Notes under the pieces: generated by a model | What the model was told of the DNA's origin: nothing | Database searches by the model: none | What the model saw: only the letters and a program-made list of their open reading frames with translations | Made by a program: the position numbers and the translations under genes | In this document: positions 1-6,733 of the stretch, piece by piece | How the letters are laid out: each line of letters starts with the position of its first letter | Numbering within the stretch: position 1 is the stretch's first letter | Assembly (NCBI GenBank): GCA_022843645.1 | Contig: JALHNF010000011.1 | Coordinates: forward strand, 1 to 15,827 | Length of the DNA stretch: 15,827 bases | Source of the DNA: Minisyncoccota bacterium | GTDB lineage: Bacteria > Patescibacteriota > Minisyncoccia > Phycocordibacterales > UBA5272 | Reading direction: 5' to 3'

Positions 1-1
1 A

Positions 2-334
2 CTTCAAGCACTGGCCGCGGAGGAAACCAAGCGCAGAGAAATCCTTCTTGGTGAAGGCGAAGCAGAACGTAAGCGTCTGGTTATGAATGCCGACGGCGCT
101 CTCGAGCGGAAACTCGAAGCGTGGGTCAAGGTCCAGGAGAAATTTGCCGAGGCGCTTGCCACGTCGCAGCAACCTCTTGTTCCAGGAATTGTGATGGGTG
201 GCGGAAATAGCCAGCAAGCAACCAGTGTGCAGGACATCATGGATATGTTTGCTGTCAATACTGCCCGTGCTCTCTCGATCGATTTAAACGTGGATCGAGG
301 CACCTCTCGGCAGGGTGCTGATAGCAAGAAATAG
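2..334 (+). CDS. SPFH/band-7 (prohibitin/flotillin-like) protein, 3' end only
   Basis: The reading frame is open from the window edge to a TAG at 332-334, so the start and most of the protein lie upstream. The visible 110 residues begin with a highly charged helix rich in Ala, Glu, Lys and Arg (it includes the stretch GEGEAERKRLVMNADGALER), followed by EKFAEAL and a Gly/Pro break (PGIVMGGG), then a short tail with a DIMDMF helix. A charged coiled-coil followed by a glycine-rich break and short tail is the usual C-terminus of SPFH proteins, which form oligomeric membrane-associated scaffolds. The diagnostic band-7 domain is not in the window, so the family call rests on the tail alone. An internal ATG at 83 is not a likely start because the same coiled-coil continues upstream of it. 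Base composition is more GC-rich than in uvrC. Confidence 0.55.
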   Translation, partial: LQALAAEETKRREILLGEGEAERKRLVMNADGALERKLEAWVKVQEKFAEALATSQQPLVPGIVMGGGNSQQATSVQDIMDMFAVNTARALSIDLNVDRGTSRQGADSKK

Positions 335-422
335 ATGTCCCAAGGTTCGACGTAAGGAAAGGAGAACGTAGATCCTTGAGTGCCTGCCATAAGTTTGGCA
401 CACACTTGAATGCTACGATGGT

Positions 423-450
423 AACCCCGGTTTTATAGCCGGGGTTTTGT
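423..450 (+). terminator. Rho-independent terminator after the SPFH gene
   Basis: An 8-bp GC-rich stem pairs aaccccgg (423-430) with ccggggtt (439-446) across an 8-nt loop, followed by a short T-rich tail (ttgtt). It lies about 90 bp after the SPFH stop codon. Its T tail merges into the extended -10 box of uvrC, so one gene's end and the next gene's promoter share bases. Confidence 0.8.
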
Positions 451-456
451 TATACT
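448..456 (+). promoter_or_regulatory. Extended -10 promoter of uvrC
   Basis: TGTTATACT matches the extended -10 consensus TGnTATAAT at all but one position. The last base of the -10 hexamer is at 456 and the uvrC ATG is at 464, so the expected transcription start falls on or one base before the start codon. No convincing -35 is visible because that region is the terminator stem. The mRNA is inferred to be leaderless. Confidence 0.6.
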
Positions 457-463
457 TACTTTT

Positions 464-1714
464 ATGACACTCGCTGAGTACAAAAAAATATCGCTCCCTG
501 AAGCGCCTGGGGTGTACTTTTTTCGTGATAGAGCAAACGCTATTTTATATATTGGAAAGGCAACATCGCTCAAAGATAGAGTACGAAGCTACTTCGCACC
601 TGATCTCAATAAAACTCGTGGCTTGAAAGTGGTGAGCATGGTGGTAAATGCTCACGCGGTGACATGGCAAGAAACAGGCTCTGTCCTTGAAGCGCTCTTA
701 TTAGAGACAGAGCTCATCAAAAAATATAAACCCGTCTTTAATACCAAAGAAAAGGACAATAAGAGCTACAACTGCATTGTGATCACAAAAGAAAGTTTCC
801 CGCGGGTGCTTGTACTCCGCACACGTAATGTCCTTGAGGACATGAAAAAAGACATAGCCTACACATTCGGCCCGTTTTCCTCTGGGCAAGCACTGCGAGA
901 TAGTTTGAAGATTATACGTAAAATATTTCCCTTTCGGGACACCTGTGTGCCATATGCTGGCAAGCCATGCTTCAATGCGCAAATTGGACTTTGTCCCGGG
1001 GTATGTACCGGCACGTGCAATGAAAAAGAATACAAAAAAATAATTCGCAATCTCGTATCCTTTTTCAAAGGAAATAGAGAGGAAGTGCTAAAACGTCTCA
1101 CAAAAGAAATGAATAGCGAGGCGAAGGCACTTCATTTTGAGCGGGCGGGTGAGATAAAAAAGACTATATTTGTCCTGACGCATATTCGCGATAGTGCACT
1201 TATCAAATATACAGAGGTTGTAGACAATGATATGAAAAGTATCCGCATTGAAGGGTATGATGTGGCGCATATTTCAGGCACGGCACGCGCTGGTGTGATG
1301 GTGGTAGTCGAAAATGGTGATCCAAACAAAGGGGAGTACAGAAAGTTCAAACTCCCTGAAAAGATAAATGACGACTACAAAGCGCTTCAAGAGGTCCTTG
1401 AAAGAAGGTTTGCACACACAGAGTGGCGATTGCCAGACCTTATTGTAATAGACGGAGGGGTGGGACAAATGAATATTGCAAAAGGGGTGTTAAGTGAGTA
1501 CAAACTCAGTATTCCTCTTGTATCGGTGGTAAAAAATGCGCAACATAAACCAGATCATTTTCTTGGTGAGGTAAAAATAATCGATACGTACAAAAAGCAT
1601 ATTCTATTGACAAACTCAGAAGCTCATCGTTTTGCTATGTCCTATCATACGCAGTTGAGAAATAAGAATCTTTTGAGTATAAAAGACAACAAACGTAAAG
1701 CAAGAATGAAATAA
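464..1714 (+). CDS. uvrC: UvrC, excinuclease ABC subunit C, short form
   Basis: UvrC is the nuclease of UvrABC nucleotide excision repair and makes both incisions around a lesion. The N-terminal GIY-YIG domain is visible as PGVYFF (15-20) and LYIGKA (28-33), with the metal-binding Glu in LLLE at 81 and Asn93 in KYKPVFN. A Cys-rich stretch follows (C161, C169, C177, C181, C185), then a UVR-type helix pair near 212-240 that would contact UvrB. The RNase H-like endonuclease domain shows GYDVAH (D266), VIDGGVGQ (D330) and EAHRFA (H388). The protein ends at residue 416, shortly after EAHRFA, in a lysine/arginine-rich tail. Bacterial UvrC is usually around 600 residues and ends in a helix-hairpin-helix pair, which is absent here. 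The ATG at 464 fits both the domain start and the -10 position; there is no Shine-Dalgarno. Confidence 0.95.
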   Translation: MTLAEYKKISLPEAPGVYFFRDRANAILYIGKATSLKDRVRSYFAPDLNKTRGLKVVSMVVNAHAVTWQETGSVLEALLLETELIKKYKPVFNTKEKDNKSYNCIVITKESFPRVLVLRTRNVLEDMKKDIAYTFGPFSSGQALRDSLKIIRKIFPFRDTCVPYAGKPCFNAQIGLCPGVCTGTCNEKEYKKIIRNLVSFFKGNREEVLKRLTKEMNSEAKALHFERAGEIKKTIFVLTHIRDSALIKYTEVVDNDMKSIRIEGYDVAHISGTARAGVMVVVENGDPNKGEYRKFKLPEKINDDYKALQEVLERRFAHTEWRLPDLIVIDGGVGQMNIAKGVLSEYKLSIPLVSVVKNAQHKPDHFLGEVKIIDTYKKHILLTNSEAHRFAMSYHTQLRNKNLLSIKDNKRKARMK

Positions 1715-1732
1715 AAAGAGTACACGTCAACG

Positions 1733-1752
1733 TTGTGCACAGGTTATCCACT
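1733..1752 (+). promoter_or_regulatory. Two tandem DnaA-box-like 9-mers in the nrdAB promoter
   Basis: TTGTGCACA (1733-1741) and TTATCCACT (1744-1752) each match the DnaA-box consensus TTATNCACA at 8 of 9 positions. They are in the same orientation, 11 bp apart start to start, about one helical turn. They cover the proposed -35 and the spacer up to the extended -10, so bound DnaA would compete directly with RNA polymerase. E. coli nrdAB is known to carry DnaA boxes in its promoter; extension to this organism is inference. Confidence 0.45.
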
Positions 1753-1760
1753 GCTATAAT
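1733..1760 (+). promoter_or_regulatory. nrdAB promoter with extended -10
   Basis: The -10 region is TGCTATAAT (1752-1760), a perfect match to the extended -10 consensus. TTGTGC at 1733-1738 is a reasonable -35 with a 16-bp spacer. The predicted transcript starts near 1767, leaving a leader of about 23 nt before the nrdA ATG at 1790. That leader has no Shine-Dalgarno sequence. Confidence 0.75.
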
Positions 1761-1789
1761 GCATCCACTATTACTAAATTAATACGTGT

Positions 1790-4657
1790 ATGCGCGAGGT
1801 CACACAAATAAAAAAAAGAAACGGTACGACGGTTCCTTTTGAAACGACAAAAATTGAGCGGGCCATGAAGAAGGCGTTTGCTTCTCAGGCTGTTTCAATT
1901 GCAGATGATAAGCTGCATCAGCTTGCCGAGGTGGTAGCGGCTCATGTCAATACGAAATTCCAAGACAGTATTCCTACAGTTGAAAACATTCAAGATATCG
2001 TCGAGACGGTCCTCATGCAGGCAGGGTACTTTACTGTTGCGAAGGCATACATTATCTATCGGTATGAGCATACAAAAGAGCGACAAGAAGAAGTACAAGA
2101 GCTCATTGAAGACAATGCACTTCATGTGACCAAAAAAAGCGGAAAGAAAGAAAAATTCTCTATTGACAAAGTTCGCACATGTCTCCTTCATTACGCAAAA
2201 GGGTACGAACAAGATGTGAACGTTGAAAAGATTGTAAACCAAGTAACACTTGAGGTGTACGATGGCATTCCAACAAATGATGTATATCGTCTTATTATCA
2301 TGGTGACACGTTCGCTCATTGAGCTTGACCCAGCGTATTCTAAAGTTGCTGCACGACTCTTGCTTGCAAACGTGTACAAGCGAGTATTCGGCAATGATGT
2401 GAATCTCGAAGATACACGAGATGCTCTCAAAAAAGCATTCCCCGCGTACATTACAGACATGGTGGAGAAAGGAAAGTTTGATCCTCGTATGAAGGAGTTT
2501 GACCTGCAGCAACTCGCAGAGTATCTTGAGCCATCACGTGACCACTACTTTGAATACATGGGTCTTGAGATTCTTCACTCGCGGTACTTGCTTGAAGATG
2601 TAGACACAAAGCGTCCATACGAAACACCGCAGATGTTTTGGATGCGTATCGCTATGGGGACCGCCCTCAATGAAGCGCCTGAGAAACGAATGGAAGCAGT
2701 GAAAGAGTTTTATTATGTGCTTTCTGAATTTTTGTATACACCAGGAGGGCGTACGCTCTATCAGTCGGGTGTCATAAAAGCACAGCTATCAAACTGTTTC
2801 TTGAACGTGGTGCCGGATGACCTTCATGGAATTTTCAAAACCTATGCCGACAATGCGCAATTACTCAAATGGTCGGGTGGTGTAGGTACTGCGTGGAGCA
2901 AGGTTCGTGCGACAGGCTCGCAGGTGAAGTCTGTGGAAGTCGAAAGTCAAGGGGTTGTGCCGTATCTTAAAATCGCAAATGACATCAATGTTGCGATTAG
3001 GCGTGGTGGCAAACGGCGAAGTGCTGCCTGTGTGTACCTCGAGACATGGCACTACGATATTGAAGACTTTCTTGAACTTCGCAAAAACACGGGAGACGAA
3101 AGACGAAGAACGCATGACATCAATACTGCAAACTGGATCCCTGACTTATTCATGAAGCGAGTGCGAGAAGATGCACAGTGGACACTCTTTAGCCCCGACG
3201 AAACACCAGAGCTTCCTGATCTCTACGGCAAGAAATTTGACGACATGTACATGAAGTACGAGAAAATGGCTGACGAAGGAAAAATTCGTGTATGGAAACG
3301 TGTACCCGCAAAAGACATTTGGAAGAAGATGCTTGCCATGCTGTTCGAAACAGGTCATCCGTGGATCACATGGAAAGATCCTTCAAATATTAGAAGTCCG
3401 CAAGATCATGTTGGTGTGATTCACAACTCGAACCTTTGTACAGAAATTACGCTTAACACCTCAGCAAATGAAACAGCGGTATGTAATATCGGTTCAGTGA
3501 ACTTTGCTAAATTTGTTGTGGACAAGAAACTCGACCATGCGTTACTTCAACGAGTGGTGCGTGCTGCGGTACGAATGACCGACAACACCATTGACATCAA
3601 CTACTATCCAACAGAAGATGCGCGACGTTCGAATATGCGCCACCGACCTATTGGTATTGGTATTCGTGGATACCATGATGCGCTCTATGCACTCGACATT
3701 CGTTTCGACACTAATGAAGCGGTTGAGTTTGCAGATGAGTCTATGGAAGCCATGGCATACTACACCATTCTCGCATCATCAGAACTTGCAAAAGAGAAAG
3801 GTGCATATGAAAGTTTCAAGGGTTCAAAATGGGATCGAGGTCTCTTGCCGCAAGACACCGTTGACCTTCTCGAACAAGAGCGAGGTTTGAAAATAGATGT
3901 ACCACGCGGTGGAAAGATGGACTGGACTGTGGTGCGTGAACATATCAAACAGTACGGTATGCGAAATTCAAATACTATGGCGATCGCTCCAACTGCGAGT
4001 ACTGCAAACCTTGTTGGGTGTATACCATGTATTGAGCCAATCTATAAAAATATCTATGTGAAGTCTAATAAAGAGGGTGACTTCATTGTGGTCAACAAAT
4101 ATCTCGTGCAAGACTTGAAAGCTGCGAACCTTTGGAACGAGGATATGCTTGGAAAGCTCAAGTTTAACGACGGCAGTGTGCAGAGTATCAAAGAAATTCC
4201 GGAAGATCTTAAGAAAAAATATACAGAAGTATTTGAAATTGACCAGAAGTGGCTCATGCTTGGTGCTGCACGACGTTCAAAATGGATGGACCAAAGCCAA
4301 TCGATCAACGTGTTCTTTAAGGGGACATCTGGAAAAGACCTCTCTGAAGTATATATGCTTGCGTGGGAACTTGGTCTTAAGACAACATATTACCTTCGTA
4401 CACTTGGTGCGTCTCAGGTAGAAAAGTCGACAGTTTCAACCTCAGAGTTTGGCGCAACACATACGCGTGGCTCTATGACCAAGACAGTAGATTCGACGGT
4501 ATCAAGTGCAACCAAAACAGAATCTCCGGTGAAAGAAATCCCAAGCCCTCTGTCTGCTATTTCTGTTGAAACAGCAAAAGCAGGAGCGGTGTCAAAGCCG
4601 GTCTATAACCTTCACCGAGCAGACAATAATGAAGAATGCGAATCGTGCTCGGCCTAA
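1790..4657 (+). CDS. nrdA: Ribonucleoside-diphosphate reductase, alpha (catalytic) subunit, class I
   Basis: The protein reduces ribonucleotides to deoxyribonucleotides using a radical delivered by NrdB. Two ATP-cone allosteric domains lie in tandem at about 3-95 and 111-198. The catalytic barrel shows SNCF (C336), NSNLCTEI (N548, C550, E552), AVCNIGS (C565) and PTASTA (734-739). C336 and C565 are the substrate-reducing pair, C550 the thiyl-radical residue, and Y867-Y868 in KTTYYLRT the radical-transfer tyrosines. A Ser/Thr/Pro-rich linker (about 880-935) leads to the C-terminal CESC (C950, C953), which would re-reduce the active site through thioredoxin or glutaredoxin. At 955 residues it is full length with all expected catalytic residues. 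The ATG follows the promoter by about 30 nt with no Shine-Dalgarno. nrdB begins 22 bp after the stop, so the two form an operon. Confidence 0.96.
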   Translation: MREVTQIKKRNGTTVPFETTKIERAMKKAFASQAVSIADDKLHQLAEVVAAHVNTKFQDSIPTVENIQDIVETVLMQAGYFTVAKAYIIYRYEHTKERQEEVQELIEDNALHVTKKSGKKEKFSIDKVRTCLLHYAKGYEQDVNVEKIVNQVTLEVYDGIPTNDVYRLIIMVTRSLIELDPAYSKVAARLLLANVYKRVFGNDVNLEDTRDALKKAFPAYITDMVEKGKFDPRMKEFDLQQLAEYLEPSRDHYFEYMGLEILHSRYLLEDVDTKRPYETPQMFWMRIAMGTALNEAPEKRMEAVKEFYYVLSEFLYTPGGRTLYQSGVIKAQLSNCFLNVVPDDLHGIFKTYADNAQLLKWSGGVGTAWSKVRATGSQVKSVEVESQGVVPYLKIANDINVAIRRGGKRRSAACVYLETWHYDIEDFLELRKNTGDERRRTHDINTANWIPDLFMKRVREDAQWTLFSPDETPELPDLYGKKFDDMYMKYEKMADEGKIRVWKRVPAKDIWKKMLAMLFETGHPWITWKDPSNIRSPQDHVGVIHNSNLCTEITLNTSANETAVCNIGSVNFAKFVVDKKLDHALLQRVVRAAVRMTDNTIDINYYPTEDARRSNMRHRPIGIGIRGYHDALYALDIRFDTNEAVEFADESMEAMAYYTILASSELAKEKGAYESFKGSKWDRGLLPQDTVDLLEQERGLKIDVPRGGKMDWTVVREHIKQYGMRNSNTMAIAPTASTANLVGCIPCIEPIYKNIYVKSNKEGDFIVVNKYLVQDLKAANLWNEDMLGKLKFNDGSVQSIKEIPEDLKKKYTEVFEIDQKWLMLGAARRSKWMDQSQSINVFFKGTSGKDLSEVYMLAWELGLKTTYYLRTLGASQVEKSTVSTSEFGATHTRGSMTKTVDSTVSSATKTESPVKEIPSPLSAISVETAKAGAVSKPVYNLHRADNNEECESCSA

Positions 4658-4679
4658 TATCTAAATATCATTTTTACCT

Positions 4680-5714
4680 ATGCCTATCAATTACAATGCA
4701 AAACCAGTAGATATTAATCAGCGAAAAGTTATTAACGGCGTCGATGCCGATACAATGCAGCTGTATCCAATGAAGCATACGTTTGCATGGGAGACGTATC
4801 TTGTTGGGAATGCCAATCACTGGCTTCCAACAGAGATCTCAATGCAAAAAGATATAGAGCAGTGGAAATCATCTTCTGTTCTTAGTGATGATGAAAGGCG
4901 GGCATTTGAAACTATTTTAGGTTTCTTTACAACCGCAGACTCTATTGCGGCTAACAATCTTGTTCTTGCCGTCTACAAGCACATCACATCACCTGAATGT
5001 CGCATGTACCTTCTTCGGCAGGCATACGAAGAGGCAATTCATACACACGCGTATCAGTACATTGTAGAGTCTCTCGGTATGGACCAGTCAAAGATTTTCA
5101 ACATGTATCGAGAAGTAAAAGCGATATATGACAAAGACGAACTCGTGCTTTCTTTGAATGAAGGAATATTTGATCCAAACTTTAAAACAGGTACGTTTGA
5201 AAACGATCAAAAGTTCTTAGAGAATATCTGCGTTTTCTCACTTGTGATGGAAGGCATATTCTTCTATTCTTCTTTTGCGGTGATGTTTAGCTTCCAGAGA
5301 ATGAACAAAATGCCCGGCTCAGCGGAGCAGATTCAATACATCATGCGTGATGAGTCTCAGCATCTCAACTTCGGAGTCAACATGATAAACGCCATTAAAG
5401 AAGAGCAGCCAGAGCTTTGGACAAAAGAATTTCAGGATAGAATCGTTGCTCTTGTAAAGAAGGGAGTTGAGCTTGAATATACGTATGCTACGACAGTATT
5501 TCCAAAAGGTATTTTTGGTATCAATGCACAAGGATTTCGACAGTATGTAGAGCATATCGCAGACCGTCGTCTTGAAAGTGTTGGACTTCCAAAACAGTAC
5601 AACAAAGATAATCCGTTTCCGTGGATGTCAGAAGCGATCGATCTCTCAAAAGAGAAGAACTTCTTTGAAACACGGGTTACGGAATATAAGGTTGGTGGCC
5701 AGCTTGATTGGTAG
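4680..5714 (+). CDS. nrdB: Ribonucleoside-diphosphate reductase, beta (radical-generating) subunit
   Basis: This ferritin-like subunit holds the dimetal centre that starts the radical for NrdA. All six metal ligands can be placed: D87 (TTADS), E118 and H121 (EAIHTHAY), E191 (VMEGIF), E225 and H228 (RDESQH). Tyr125 occupies the position of the radical tyrosine (E. coli Y122). Spacing between E118 and E191 is 73 residues, the same as in the Chlamydia class Ic protein as I recall it, and shorter than the 89 of E. coli. The C-terminus GGQLDW would dock into NrdA. Length, 344 residues, is normal. The gene starts 22 bp after nrdA with no Shine-Dalgarno (the upstream bases are tttttacct), so translation may depend on the operon. 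Confidence 0.95.
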   Translation: MPINYNAKPVDINQRKVINGVDADTMQLYPMKHTFAWETYLVGNANHWLPTEISMQKDIEQWKSSSVLSDDERRAFETILGFFTTADSIAANNLVLAVYKHITSPECRMYLLRQAYEEAIHTHAYQYIVESLGMDQSKIFNMYREVKAIYDKDELVLSLNEGIFDPNFKTGTFENDQKFLENICVFSLVMEGIFFYSSFAVMFSFQRMNKMPGSAEQIQYIMRDESQHLNFGVNMINAIKEEQPELWTKEFQDRIVALVKKGVELEYTYATTVFPKGIFGINAQGFRQYVEHIADRRLESVGLPKQYNKDNPFPWMSEAIDLSKEKNFFETRVTEYKVGGQLDW

Positions 5715-5859
5715 GTGGGCGTATATGCACAGGCAGTCCGCCTGACAACGAACGCTGCATTTTTCTTGAGGTGGTAGCGAGAAAGAAAAATGAGCCGAGA
5801 GGTATTCTGATACACCCCAGTCTCAGTAACTCGAATATAATCATGCTACAATTTCGAAC
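5715..5859. other. Spacer between nrdB and the Ddl-like gene, with two inverted repeats
   Basis: This 145-bp stretch holds no gene. A 5-bp hairpin pairs caggc (5730-5734) with gcctg (5740-5744). A longer AT-rich inverted repeat pairs catttttctt (5758-5767) with aagaaaaatg (5783-5792), 10 bp around a 15-nt loop. Neither is followed by a run of T, so neither is a standard intrinsic terminator, although one of them may mark the end of the nrdAB transcript. The 3' end carries the promoter of the next gene. Confidence 0.4.
5844..5852 (+). promoter_or_regulatory. Extended -10 promoter of the Ddl-like gene
   Basis: TGCTACAAT is one base from the extended -10 consensus. Its last base is 8 nt before the ATG at 5860, the same spacing as at uvrC, so the mRNA is predicted to start at or next to the start codon. 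No clear -35 is seen. A second TATAAT at 5836-5841 just upstream is an alternative -10. Confidence 0.55.
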
Positions 5860-6702
5860 ATGAGAATTGCTTTACTTTCCCACACACGAGAACAATCGAA
5901 AGCAATATCTGCTATTTGGAATACATTTGCAAGTATCTCCCATGTGGCCCTGTCTCGATACTTTGTTGAAGACAAAATAGTGCAGAATGAGCAAGGAGCG
6001 CGTCTGTCTTTGCAAGACATCATTGAGGCTTCAGATACTTTTTTATTTCACCCTGATTTTCCGTACCATATTCGTCATAATCTTGAAGCGTACTTTTCTG
6101 TGCATGGGTACAAGCACCTCTTTGGGACGATGTCACAGTATGTACTGCCATATGATTTTCTTGAAATACAAAAGAAGGAAGTAATAAATAGTGACGAAGA
6201 CATTGAGCATACAATAGCAAGATTATGGGGCTCTCTATTGCATCCTGTTGCTATACAGAAGAAAAACAAACCGTATGAAGTAGCACGTACCATTCATGAC
6301 TTTCGTCGACACGCACTCCCGCCGCTTGTACAAGGAGAAAAACTCGAATGTTTTTTTGAACCAAAAGGGAGGAAGCTTGTCTGTGGTTTTGGTAGAAACA
6401 TTCGTGGTAAAGCAATCTACAGGACACCTCTTTTTGAAATATACGATGCAAAAAACGTGCGTTTATCATCGCTCTCTTTTCCCGAAAAAGAGTCTATCCT
6501 ACAGAAACTCGAACCCTTTTTTGCTGTGCATGGCAGTCTCTGGGGACTTACGATTGAGCTTATACACACCTCAAAAGGTATGCACATTTCTTCTCTTGTA
6601 CCTATAGACACTACTCATATACATAATGTCCCTATCCCATTTAACTCAGTCGGTATTTCTGGGCAGGATATCCTGACCTCTTGTATGGCATGGCGCCAGT
6701 AA
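5860..6702 (+). CDS. D-Ala-D-Ala-ligase-like ATP-grasp protein, probably catalytically degenerate
   Basis: The 280-residue protein has the outline of the D-alanine-D-alanine ligase fold. MRIALLSHTREQSKAIS resembles the N-terminal Rossmann strand. DTFLFHPDFP followed by LEAYFSVHGYKHLFGT (about 59-90) sits where Ddl has its HGxxGEDG and GIPYxG region. VARTIHDFRRH to LECFFEPKGRKLVCGFG (about 141-178) resembles the ATP-grasp middle. SVGISGQDILTSCM (263-276) resembles the final Ddl helix. The residues that bind Mg-ATP in true ligases are not seen: the usual ExN-xPG stretch is replaced by HISSLVPIDTTH (242-253). The similarity is remote and judged by eye, so the function is open: a binding protein, a divergent ligase, or an unrelated fold. 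It has its own leaderless-type promoter and converges with priA, with 31 bp between the two stop codons. Confidence 0.4.
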   Translation: MRIALLSHTREQSKAISAIWNTFASISHVALSRYFVEDKIVQNEQGARLSLQDIIEASDTFLFHPDFPYHIRHNLEAYFSVHGYKHLFGTMSQYVLPYDFLEIQKKEVINSDEDIEHTIARLWGSLLHPVAIQKKNKPYEVARTIHDFRRHALPPLVQGEKLECFFEPKGRKLVCGFGRNIRGKAIYRTPLFEIYDAKNVRLSSLSFPEKESILQKLEPFFAVHGSLWGLTIELIHTSKGMHISSLVPIDTTHIHNVPIPFNSVGISGQDILTSCMAWRQ

Positions 6703-6733
6703 ACTTACTTTCAAGGCTCCTGAAAACAGATCT

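Noticed and set aside
4..405. 133-residue minus-strand frame opposite the SPFH gene
   Set aside because: It is opposite a coherent coiled-coil coding frame, shows no recognisable motif, and also spans the intergenic region.
1733..1752. Chromosomal replication origin at the tandem DnaA-like boxes
   Set aside because: Only two boxes are present, no AT-rich unwinding element or dnaA/dnaN neighbours are seen, and the boxes sit precisely on a promoter.
1895..2512. 205-residue open frame on the minus strand inside nrdA
   Set aside because: It lies wholly within nrdA, whose protein is recognisable from end to end; the antisense product has a random-looking composition rich in Cys, Phe and His.
1790..4657. 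Intein in the large NrdA protein
   Set aside because: Its length is explained by two ATP-cones and a C-terminal linker; no Cys/Ser-to-HN splice pattern interrupts the catalytic motifs.
5758..5792. Intrinsic terminator after nrdB
   Set aside because: The 10-bp inverted repeat is AT-rich and not followed by a T-run, so it is listed only as an inverted repeat.
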